Shown here one piece after another: positions 1 to 5,636 of a stretch of 16,874 nucleotides of DNA. This DNA comes from CAXSBR01 sp964236495 (GTDB lineage Bacteria; Actinomycetota; Actinomycetes; Mycobacteriales; Jatrophihabitantaceae), in NCBI GenBank assembly GCA_964236495.1, contig CAXSBR010000040.1, positions 1-16,874 on the forward strand, given 5' to 3'. The position numbers were made by a program, and so were the translations under genes. The notes beneath the pieces are model-generated. The model had not been told where the DNA came from. It saw nothing but the letters and a program-made list of their open reading frames with translations, and made no database searches. Every line of letters starts with the position of its first letter. Within the stretch, counting starts at the first letter, position 1.

Positions 1-2
1 CC

Positions 3-716
3 CAGCGGGACTGGTACGCCGCGGCCGCCGTCGAGCATGGCTGGTCACGCAGCGTCCTGCTCAACCAGGTGAACAACCGTCTCCACGAGCGTGAGGCGGG
101 CGCGCCATCAAACTTCGCTGCCCACCTGGCCGCTCCCGATTCCGAGCTTGCGCAGCAGCTGACCAAGGATCCGTACGTCTTCGACTTCCTCGGCTTCACC
201 GGTGCGGTCGCTGAACGCGACCTTGAGCAAGCACTCATGGACCGGCTGCAAAACACGCTGCTCGAGCTCGGCCGTGGGTTCGCGTTCGTGGGCCGTCAGG
301 TGCACTTCGACGTCGAGGGTGACGACTTCTACGTCGACCTGCTGCTGTTCCACATCCCGCAGCTGCGCTACGTCGTCGTTGAGCTGAAGATCGGCCGCTT
401 CAAACCGGAGTACACCGGCCAGCTCGGCTTCTACGTCGCGCTCGTTGACGACGAGCTGCGCGACACCGACCGTCTCGCCCCCACTGTCGGCATCTTGCTG
501 TGCGCCGGGCGCAATGACCGCGTGGTGCGCTACGCGTTGCGCGGCACCGCGGCCCTCATGGCGATCGCCGACTACACCTACGACAGCCTGCCCGCGCATG
601 AACGCTCCACCCTGCCCGCTGCCGCTGACCTCACCGCACTACTGGACACGCCGGTCCGCACCGACCCGTCCCGCCGTCTGGCCGACGATCTGCCCGACGA
701 CGTCGACTCCGGATGA
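3..716 (+). CDS. DUF1016/YhcG-type PD-(D/E)xK nuclease, 5' end outside window
   Basis: The reading frame is open from base 3 with no stop, so the gene begins upstream. A GTG at 69 is only an internal codon: the residues before it (RDWYAAAAVEHGWSRSVLLN) match the end of the DUF1016 N-terminal helical domain. Counting from that GTG, a nuclease core follows with beta-strand FYVDLLLFH (Asp90), then YVVVELK (Glu105, Lys107) and a GQLGFYV helix, the D...ExK arrangement of PD-(D/E)xK enzymes. YhcG-family proteins are usually about 350-400 residues, so roughly 140 residues lie outside the window. Family members are linked to mobile elements and DNA processing; the substrate is not established. The stop is TGA at 714-716. 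A RHH-antitoxin remnant follows on the same strand. Family assignment is strong; the precise role is unknown. Confidence 0.88.
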   Translation, partial: QRDWYAAAAVEHGWSRSVLLNQVNNRLHEREAGAPSNFAAHLAAPDSELAQQLTKDPYVFDFLGFTGAVAERDLEQALMDRLQNTLLELGRGFAFVGRQVHFDVEGDDFYVDLLLFHIPQLRYVVVELKIGRFKPEYTGQLGFYVALVDDELRDTDRLAPTVGILLCAGRNDRVVRYALRGTAALMAIADYTYDSLPAHERSTLPAAADLTALLDTPVRTDPSRRLADDLPDDVDSG

Positions 717-783
717 CGCTTCAGCGTTATCGTGCCCGCCCGGGCGAAGTACTTGGACCTAGGGAAACGAAAGGGAATCCTCT

Positions 784-997
784 GAGCAGGGAACCGAGGC
801 TGAGTACCACGAGCTGGTCGACTGGGCCAAGAACGAGATGGACTTCGACCCTGACGCGCCCGGCGTGCTGTATGGTGCGACTGCCCGGAGCGTTGGACGA
901 GGGGTTGGTGGCCGTTGCCGCACAACAGCACCGCCGGCCCAGCGACGTCGTGCGAGATGCCGTGACCGAGTACGTCACCCAGCACCAGGCCAGCTAG
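784..997 (+). pseudogene. Remnant of a ribbon-helix-helix (CopG/Arc-like) antitoxin-type gene
   Basis: Two pieces in different frames look like the ends of one gene. From about 784 one frame reads EQGTEAEYHELVDWAKNEM, then DFDPDAPGVLYGATA. From 872 the next frame reads MVRLPGALDEGLVAVAAQQ, then HRRPSDVVRDAVTEYVTQHQAS and stops at 997. The second piece has the RHH signature: a short V-R-L-P strand, a helix, and a second helix starting at RPSDVVRDAV. As I recall the family, full-length proteins have a linker of tens of residues between an acidic YxELxxWAE segment and the VRLP strand; here it is missing, which suggests an internal deletion plus frame change. The first piece has no start codon after the stop at 760. 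A 41-residue product starting at ATG 872 could still be made but has no obvious ribosome binding site. No toxin partner is visible. Confidence 0.55.
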
Positions 998-1001
998 GAA
1001 C

Positions 1002-1694
1002 TCATCGAGCAGGCGGGCACACCCGGGCAAGAACTTCGCTGAGGGCGGCCACGACGAGCGGGGAGTGTGCCGCTGGTAGCCGGGTGATCCAGCCCGGGGT
1101 GAGGCCGGCGGGTACCAGGTCGACGCCGTAAAACGCCTTCGGTGTTGAGGTGGTCGGCGTACCGGCGACCGCGGCCAGCGGATACACCGTGAAGTGAACC
1201 GGCACGTGCAGTGCAGCGGCGGTCTTGTCGGCAACCAGCTCGTTCACGGCGTACAAATGCCGGAGTCGGTGTTGCAGAGGAAACACGCCGATGCGGGGGG
1301 CGCCCGGGCCGGCCAGCGTCAACGGCGCCCGTTTCGACGTCGCGATGCTCTCAACGATATGGACGCCGCTCGCGCTAATCACAACATGATCGAGGTGGCT
1401 TCCATCCGGGCCGAGCCGGTCATGCGACACCCGCGCACCGACGCGGGTCAACCGGTCCAGAATCGCCCCGACGTCAACCTCAGCATCGAGTTGGTCGCGC
1501 AACGCTCGCTGCTCAGCATTCAGCCGCCACCCGAACAGCAGCCGGCCCCGCTCCAGTGCCGCGCGGGTGGAACCGCCGGCGGTGCCGGGAAAGTCAGCCG
1601 CGACCGGCGCATTGAGCGGTGGCGGGGGCAGTGGCGGCGCGGGGGAAGGGCCTAAAAGCTCGCTCAGGTCATCCGGAACTACGAACTCGTTCAT
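1002..1694 (-). CDS. NERD-like (nuclease-related domain) protein, altered active site
   Basis: A 230-residue protein starting at ATG 1694, where an AGGTGG-like sequence lies about 11 nt upstream; the frame is open to 1769 but that extension looks non-coding. A Pro-rich stretch (about residues 16-28) precedes a helix with LFGWRLNAEQRALRDQLDAE. The core reads VGARVSHDRL, then SHLDHVVISASGVHIVES, matching the NERD pattern of an Asp before a hydrophobic strand and an acidic residue at the next strand end. In typical NERD proteins the acidic residue is followed by x-Lys (ETK/DAK). Here the stretch is E-S-I-A-T-S-K, so the Lys is displaced and catalysis is doubtful. The C-terminal part (PVHFTVYPLAAVAG onward) is unassigned. 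It converges on the RHH remnant, with the stops five bases apart. Family moderately sure; function unknown. Confidence 0.6.
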   Translation of the reverse strand: MNEFVVPDDLSELLGPSPAPPLPPPPLNAPVAADFPGTAGGSTRAALERGRLLFGWRLNAEQRALRDQLDAEVDVGAILDRLTRVGARVSHDRLGPDGSHLDHVVISASGVHIVESIATSKRAPLTLAGPGAPRIGVFPLQHRLRHLYAVNELVADKTAAALHVPVHFTVYPLAAVAGTPTTSTPKAFYGVDLVPAGLTPGWITRLPAAHSPLVVAALSEVLARVCPPAR

Positions 1695-1815
1695 TGCCAC
1701 ATCGCACCACCTACCTGCGCCAGCCGGCCTCGAGACCCAGCACCTCAGGGTGGCATAGCCCTCTGACATTGCGCAGCAACCCCGTTCTGCGCCTCTTAAT
1801 TCGCCGGGTAACCAG

Positions 1816-2069
1816 CTACTCGTCGCCGTGTGCGCGGCACCAAATTGTCGGGGTCCAGGTGACGACGTCGGCGTCTTCCCAGTAGCGGCCCGAGGTAAAC
1901 GAACTCGGCATTGCCGTAGGCGTCATCACGATAAGGGTGCGTCCACCACCAGCGACCCGTCAGCGATGTCGGTCCCGGTGCCCCAGCCGTCGTCGGCCGC
2001 CGGCTGACGCTAGGTCAGCTCAGTGGTCAGGGCCGGCTCATCCGGCGGGACCGGCCGATACAGCGTCAC
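1816..2069 (-). pseudogene. Broken small gene of unknown function
   Basis: This stretch would otherwise look empty, but on the minus strand three linked pieces read like protein. From GTG 2069: VTLYRPVPPDEPALTTELT, then an in-frame TAG near 2011, then RQPAADDGWGTGTDIADG and SLVVDA. In the next frame: PYRDDAYGNAEFVYLG. In the third: RYWEDADVVTWTPTIWCRAH, ending GDE and a TAG stop at 1816. Each frame change can be undone by removing one base from a short run: a C in the CCC near 1937-1940 and a G in the GGG near 1887-1890. The restored protein would be about 83 residues, rich in Trp, Tyr and Asp. I do not recognise the family. The start lies just past the hairpin at 2075-2099. Confidence 0.4.
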
Positions 2070-2074
2070 CCAGC

Positions 2075-2099
2075 AGCCCCACGTGGGGCACGTGGGGCT
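2075..2099 (-). terminator. Perfect hairpin, likely terminator of the AlpA-like gene
   Basis: Arms AGCCCCACGTG (2075-2085) and CACGTGGGGCT (2089-2099) are exact reverse complements, an 11-bp GC-rich stem with a 3-nt loop. It starts 19 nt after the stop of the minus-strand AlpA-like gene. There is no U-tract on that strand, as is common for actinobacterial hairpin terminators. On the plus strand it is followed by CCCTTTT, so it could stop transcription in both directions. It also holds two CACGTG hexamers, so a protein-binding role is an alternative. Confidence 0.6.
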
Positions 2100-2117
2100 C
2101 CCTTTTGCACGTCGGAA

Positions 2118-2324
2118 CTACTCGGCATCGAGGGGAACCAGGGTGCGGCCACGCTGCTCGGCCCACTGTTCCACCGCGTCAAGGTCCCAGATTTTGCCGC
2201 TCATCAGTTCAACCAATGGCGCCGGGAAGTGGTATTCGGGTCGAGTGGTCAGTTGGACAAGCCGCGTCGGGCTCACGCCGAGCATTTTGAGCAGCTCGCC
2301 GCGCCCTACGAGACGTGTCGTCAT
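2118..2324 (-). CDS. AlpA/excisionase-like helix-turn-helix protein
   Basis: A 68-residue protein, MTTRLVGRGELLKMLGVSPT then RLVQLTTRPEYHFPAPLVEL and MSGKIWDLDAVEQWAEQRGR. The order is that of AlpA/MerR-type small HTH proteins: strand, HTH helices (GRGELLKMLGVSPTRLVQL), a wing with FPAP, then W-x-L-D-x-V-x-x-W. Such proteins act as excisionases or transcription factors on prophages and integrative elements. I chose ATG 2324 because the family usually starts a few residues before the first strand; in-frame ATGs at 2333 and 2336 are possible, and none has a good Shine-Dalgarno sequence. The frame runs open to 2435 but that part lies in the promoter region. It is divergent from the DUF932 gene and probably controls the shared promoter region or excision with the now broken recombinase. 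Family likely, role inferred. Confidence 0.78.
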   Translation of the reverse strand: MTTRLVGRGELLKMLGVSPTRLVQLTTRPEYHFPAPLVELMSGKIWDLDAVEQWAEQRGRTLVPLDAE

Positions 2325-2348
2325 GGCCGTCATCATAAACATACGTTG

Positions 2349-2400
2349 TACTGTACTACATAGCAGAGTTGGACAATGCATCTGTGGCATGTTACAGTAT
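2349..2400. promoter_or_regulatory. Near-symmetric divergent promoter region between alpA-like and DUF932 genes
   Basis: This AT-rich patch contrasts with its surroundings. On the plus strand TTGGAC (2369-2374) and TACAGT (2393-2398) are 18 nt apart, a good -35/-10 pair with TANNNT form, giving a start near 2405 and about 44 nt of leader. On the minus strand TTGTCC (2376-2371) and TACAGT (2355-2350) are 15 nt apart. The two -35 boxes overlap in TTGGACAA, and TACTGTA (2349-2355) mirrors TACAGTA (2393-2399). The repeat may also be an operator for the AlpA-like protein. Confidence 0.6.
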
Positions 2401-2448
2401 AGATACCGACAGAGTATGAGGGCTCCGTCACCCACCGAAAGGCTTCAC

Positions 2449-3447
2449 ATGTCCCACGATCTGGAAATCCTGTCCCGCGGTGCGTCGTTCGTCTCGGCCC
2501 GTGAGCACGCGTGGCACCGGTTGGGCACGGTGCTGCCGGAGCGGTTCGACGCCGCGCAGGCGATGGAGCACGCCGCGCTGGGTGGGTGGAACGTCCGTAA
2601 GGAGCCGCTGCAGGCCGTGGTGCTCGGTGCCGAGGGCGTGGACACGGTGGCCGTGGAAGGCAAGTTCGCCACGGTCCGCACCCACCCCGAGACCGGACGC
2701 CCGGACGTTCTCGGCGTGGTCGGCGATCAATACACGGTGATCCAGAATGAGGAGCACTCCGATCTGCTCGACGCCTTGGTCGACCAGTCCGGCGCGCACT
2801 ACGAGACGGCCGGATCCCTGCGCGGTGGCCGGTCGGTGTTTCTGACGATGAAGCTGCCCGACACCATGCAGGTCGGCGGGGTCGACGCAGTCGACACCTA
2901 CATTGCCGCGCTGAACTCACACGACGGCACGAGTGCGTTCCGGCTGCTGGTGACCCCGGTGCGCATCGTGTGCGCCAACACCCAGGCCGCCGCGATCCGC
3001 GCCGCCCGGTCGACGTTCTCCATTCAGCACTCCAGCGGCGCGCGCGGGCGGATCGAGGAGGCCCGCCAGGCACTCGGGCTGACGTTCCGCTACGTCGCCG
3101 CGTTCCAGGCCGAAGCCGAAAAGATGATCAACGAGGCGATGTCCACCGCCCAGTTCGTCGCCATGACCCGCGTGCTGTGCCCGGTCAAGGACAACGCCAC
3201 CGACCGCATCAAGGGCAACGCCGCCAAACGCGAACTGGACTTCGTCCAGTTGTTCACCGGGTCCGACACCAACACCGCGATCCGGGGCACCCGCTGGGGC
3301 GCCTACCAGGCCATCACCGAATGGACCGACCACTACGCCCCCACCCCCAAGGGCAGCGACGCCGCCACCGTCCGCGCCGAACGTGTCGTGGCCGGCGGCC
3401 AGATCACCGACCTCAAAACCCGCGCATTCGACCTGCTCGCCGTCTGA
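2449..3447 (+). CDS. DUF932 phage/plasmid-like protein (TIGR03299 type)
   Basis: A 332-residue protein starting at ATG 2449 (MSHDLEILSRGASFVSAREH), with GAAAGGC six bases upstream. The same frame is open back to 2023, but that part crosses the promoter and terminator and is not coding. The sequence has the typical TIGR03299 layout: N-terminal REHAWHRLG, then WNVRKEPLQAVV, VVGDQYTVIQNEEHSDLLDA, a central GGRSVFLTMKLPD, DTYIAALNSHDGTSAFRLLV, RIVCANTQAAAIRAA, and a C-terminal GSDTNTAIRGTRWGAYQAI and TEWTDHY. Length matches the family (about 300-350). These proteins are common on actinobacterial plasmids, integrative elements and phages; some plasmid members are described as anti-restriction-like, but no biochemical function is settled. 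It is divergent from the AlpA-like gene and is followed after 6 nt by a large hairpin. It appears intact. Confidence 0.88.
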   Translation: MSHDLEILSRGASFVSAREHAWHRLGTVLPERFDAAQAMEHAALGGWNVRKEPLQAVVLGAEGVDTVAVEGKFATVRTHPETGRPDVLGVVGDQYTVIQNEEHSDLLDALVDQSGAHYETAGSLRGGRSVFLTMKLPDTMQVGGVDAVDTYIAALNSHDGTSAFRLLVTPVRIVCANTQAAAIRAARSTFSIQHSSGARGRIEEARQALGLTFRYVAAFQAEAEKMINEAMSTAQFVAMTRVLCPVKDNATDRIKGNAAKRELDFVQLFTGSDTNTAIRGTRWGAYQAITEWTDHYAPTPKGSDAATVRAERVVAGGQITDLKTRAFDLLAV

Positions 3448-3453
3448 GACCCG

Positions 3454-3497
3454 ACGTGCCGGGCGGGTCGCCAACTAGGGCGGCCCGTCCGGCACGT
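3454..3497 (+). terminator. Long-stem hairpin after the DUF932 gene
   Basis: ACGTGCCGGGCGGG (3454-3467) pairs with CCCGTCCGGCACGT (3484-3497) over 14 bp with one G:U, and the loop can form a further short CGCC/GGCG pairing. It begins 6 nt after the DUF932 stop. There is no U-tract. It probably ends or attenuates the DUF932 transcript ahead of the small-gene operon, or stabilises its 3' end. Confidence 0.6.
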
Positions 3498-3542
3498 GAC
3501 ACCTCGCAACCCGGCAAACCGGAAACGGAAGGTGCAGCGCAC

Positions 3543-3911
3543 ATGACCACCATCGAGCTAGGCCAGACCGTCGAATATCACGCCCTCGACTTTTCCGGCG
3601 ACCGGCAGCCGCTCCCCCGCGTCTGGGTCCGCGCCGTCATCGCCGGCATCGACCGCCGACCCGACGGACTGCGCGACGTGCTCCTATATGCGGTGGACGG
3701 CAGCACCGCCCGAGAGCTCGTCGGCCCCCAAGGCGAGAACCGCCACCTGCGCGACGTGCACCCCGACGGCAGCACCCCAGCCGACGCACTCGCCGCAGTC
3801 ACCGCCGCGTTACCGGGCCGCGACCCACCTATGACCCACCGCGATGGGCTGCCACCCGACGCGCCCGCCACCCCCGACCGCGATCCGCTGATGACCCACC
3901 GCGACGCATGA
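3543..3911 (+). CDS. Uncharacterised 122-residue protein, first gene of the parB operon
   Basis: It starts at ATG 3543 (MTTIELGQTVEYHALDFSGD), with GGAAGG (3527-3532) 10 nt upstream. The N-terminal two thirds look like a small beta-rich fold (VEYHALDF, RVWVRAVIAGID, DVLLYAVDG, ENRHLRDVHPD). The tail is Pro/Asp-rich and carries a near-duplicate: RDPPMTHRDG and RDPLMTHRDA, encoded exactly 60 nt apart (3819 and 3879). The final bases ATGA overlap the start of the next reading frame (3908), so translation is likely coupled to the genes leading to parB. I do not recognise the family. The position between DUF932 and ParB is in keeping with an accessory plasmid or element gene. No signal peptide or membrane segment is seen. 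Confidence 0.7.
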   Translation: MTTIELGQTVEYHALDFSGDRQPLPRVWVRAVIAGIDRRPDGLRDVLLYAVDGSTARELVGPQGENRHLRDVHPDGSTPADALAAVTAALPGRDPPMTHRDGLPPDAPATPDRDPLMTHRDA

Positions 3912-3979
3912 CCAGCCGACCCGCCACCGCCACACTGCCAGAGCCGATCACCCTGCCGCCCCACCTCGTCGGATAGACG

Positions 3980-4228
3980 GTGCAACTGTTCATCATCAGC
4001 GCCACCGGAACCCACTTCGTAGATGCCGAGGTCGCCGCGTTCACCACCCAAGGCGACGGGTACGCGATGACCGTTCATCTGAGCCCAGACCGGGAGACCT
4101 TCGCCCTCGTCCCCGCCCCACCCGGGCCGACCGGGCAGCCGTGCGCCGGATGCGAAGCCCAATCGGGTGAACCGTGCCGGTGGAGCTGCCTGTCCCTCGC
4201 CGCCGACGACGCCCACCGCGCCCGGTGA
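3980..4228 (+). CDS. Small protein with Cys-rich zinc-finger-like C-terminus, probably amber-truncated at its 5' end
   Basis: The open part starts at GTG 3980 (MQLFIISATGTHFVDAEVAA) and gives 82 residues. The C-terminus holds CAGCEAQSGEPCRWSCLSLA, then ADDAHRAR: C-x2-C, G-x-PCR and a later AHxxR, resembling the small zinc-binding finger found in actinobacterial phage and plasmid proteins. No Shine-Dalgarno lies before 3980. The same frame continues upstream to ATG 3908, which overlaps the previous stop as ATGA, and is interrupted only by one TAG at 3974-3976 (HLVG-stop-TVQL). The original gene was therefore probably 3908-4228 (106 residues plus the changed codon). The 3' end overlaps the next gene as GTGA. 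Function unknown; DNA or RNA binding through the finger is inferred. Confidence 0.6.
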   Translation: MQLFIISATGTHFVDAEVAAFTTQGDGYAMTVHLSPDRETFALVPAPPGPTGQPCAGCEAQSGEPCRWSCLSLAADDAHRAR

Positions 4229-4431
4229 CCGGCTGGGCCGATACCCGCGAGATAGACCGGGCGTTCGTGCGGACCGTGCTACGCCGCGCCGCCGCTCATC
4301 AACAGAGCAGATTCCTGAGCCTCACCGCCGCCCTCGACAAGGCCGAGGCCGGACGCCGCTACAGCGCCCTACTCGCCGCAGCGGAGCACCTGACCACACC
4401 CGAGCCAACCCCAGGAGAGATCACGCCATGA
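4225..4431 (+). CDS. Uncharacterised 68-residue helical protein, translationally coupled
   Basis: I start it at GTG 4225, whose GTGA overlaps the previous gene's TGA; in-frame GTGs at 4174 and 4180 are possible but would put an Arg/Pro-rich run (VPRRRRRPPRPV) inside the preceding gene. The protein begins MTGWADTREIDRAFVRTVLR and is mostly helical, with RAAAHQQSRFLSLTAALDKA and GRRYSALLAAAEHL. It ends with a short Pro-rich tail. The stop overlaps the parB-like ATG as ATGA, and AGGAGAG (4413-4419) near its 3' end serves as the parB ribosome binding site. No family recognised. The tight coupling suggests a fixed ratio with the ParB-like protein. Confidence 0.62.
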   Translation: MTGWADTREIDRAFVRTVLRRAAAHQQSRFLSLTAALDKAEAGRRYSALLAAAEHLTTPEPTPGEITP

Positions 4432-5636
4432 CCACCACCGACACGACCACCACGACCGATCAGGGGACCACCAAGGGCCAGCCGACACGTGACGACATCG
4501 AGCCCCGCTCGGCTGAGGGTAGCGGCGCGGACGGGCCGGACAAAGCGCCCGACCCGTCCTCGCCCGTCCTGGCCCACCTGGACCAGACCGTCCTGCTCGT
4601 GGACCTCAACATCCGTGAAGCCCGCTTGGACAAGCCGTTCGTGGCCTCAGTAAAACGCCACGGCGTGCTAGTGCCCATCGTCGCGGTCACCACAGGCGAG
4701 GGTGTGCGTGTGCGGATGGGTCACCGCCGCACCCTCGCCGCTGTCGAGGCCGGCCTGACAACGGTGCCCGTCTACCTGACCGGGGCCGAGGACGACGACA
4801 CCGCCGCCCGGATCGTGGCGCAATGGTCGGAGAACGAGCACCGCGCCGCCTTGACCAACCCCGAACGTGTCGAGGCGATCAACCAACTGTCGCTGTATGG
4901 GCTGAGCGCGGCGCAGATCGCCACCCGCACCGCCACCGCCAAGGGCGAAGTCGCCGCCGCGCTCACCGTCGCCGGTAACGCCCTCGCCGCAAAAGCCGTC
5001 GACCGGTACGACTTCCTCACCCTCGACCAAGCCGCCGCCCTGACCCGGTTCGAGCACGACACCGACGCGGTGACCGCGTTGGTCGCCGCCGCACAGCTAG
5101 GCCCCGTCCAGTTCAACCGGGTGCTCGCCAAAGCCGACGACGACGCAGCGCAACGCGCCGCCGAAGCTGAGCGCCGCGCCCCGGTCCTCGCCCAACTCGC
5201 CGCCGAGGACTGCCCAGTCCTCGAGGACCCGGATTGGTCGGTCCGCTCCAACCACGTCGTGCGCTGGTCAACAGACGGGGCGGGGCGTTCACCCCCGCCA
5301 CCCACACCGAATGCCCCGGCCACGCCGCCTACCTCACCGAAGTCAACGACCGCGACCCAGCAGTCACCGACGACGAAGTGGAGCAGCACCACCGAGACGT
5401 GCGGGACCGCGACCCGGACTACAACGAGGACGACGACGACGTCGGCTGCATCGTCGGGCCACAGCCGTTCTCCGTCTGCACCGACCCGACCGGCCACGGC
5501 CACCGCCGCCCCGGCGCCGGACCCGCCCTCACCACCCACAACGACGACGCCCCGGGTCAGGGCAACGACAGCAGCGCGGCGCACGCCCGCGCCGAGCAGG
5601 CTAAGGCCGAGCAGTCCGCGCACCGCCGCGAGGTGA
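4428..5636 (+). CDS. ParB-like partition/regulatory protein, N-terminal part of a frameshifted gene
   Basis: It starts at ATG 4428 with AGGAGAG 8 nt upstream. After a Thr-rich leader and an acidic linker, the ParB N-terminal domain begins near residue 50: VLLVDLNIREARLDKPFVAS, VKRHGVLVPIVAV, then VRMGHRRTLAAVEAG (G98-H-R-R101, the place of the GERR CTP-binding box) and WSENEHRAALTNPERVEAIN (E135-N-E-H-R139, the ENxxR box). An HTH follows (LYGLSAAQIATRTATAKGEV). ParB CTP-switch proteins load on parS sites for DNA segregation; plasmid relatives can also regulate or nick DNA. After about residue 285 this frame turns into Pro/Thr/Arg-rich nonsense, while conserved sequence resumes in the next frame from about 5282. 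A lost G in the GGGG-C-GGGG run at 5277-5285 explains this. As read, the product would lack the whole C-terminal domain. Confidence 0.82.
   Translation: MTTTDTTTTTDQGTTKGQPTRDDIEPRSAEGSGADGPDKAPDPSSPVLAHLDQTVLLVDLNIREARLDKPFVASVKRHGVLVPIVAVTTGEGVRVRMGHRRTLAAVEAGLTTVPVYLTGAEDDDTAARIVAQWSENEHRAALTNPERVEAINQLSLYGLSAAQIATRTATAKGEVAAALTVAGNALAAKAVDRYDFLTLDQAAALTRFEHDTDAVTALVAAAQLGPVQFNRVLAKADDDAAQRAAEAERRAPVLAQLAAEDCPVLEDPDWSVRSNHVVRWSTDGAGRSPPPPTPNAPATPPTSPKSTTATQQSPTTKWSSTTETCGTATRTTTRTTTTSAASSGHSRSPSAPTRPATATAAPAPDPPSPPTTTTPRVRATTAARRTPAPSRLRPSSPRTAAR

Noticed and set aside
735..760. Small palindrome (CGCCCGGGCG) after the DUF1016 gene as a terminator
   Set aside because: The perfect palindrome has no loop and no U-tract; common by chance at this GC content.
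713..871. Upstream part of the frame ending in the RHH remnant
   Set aside because: Its translation is low-quality (RSTTSWSTGPRT-like) while the neighbouring frame carries the conserved acidic segment; real coding in this frame begins only about 872.
2023..2448. Upstream extension of the DUF932 frame
   Set aside because: It covers a terminator hairpin, the AlpA-like gene on the other strand and the promoter; the family starts at the ATG 2449 sequence, which has its own ribosome binding site.
2333..3073. 246-codon minus-strand frame opposite the DUF932 gene
   Set aside because: Arg/Pro-rich translation without motifs, antisense to a well conserved family.
4772..5623. 283-codon minus-strand frame opposite parB
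   Set aside because: Val/Gly/Ala/Ser/Arg-rich shadow of the conserved ParB coding sequence.
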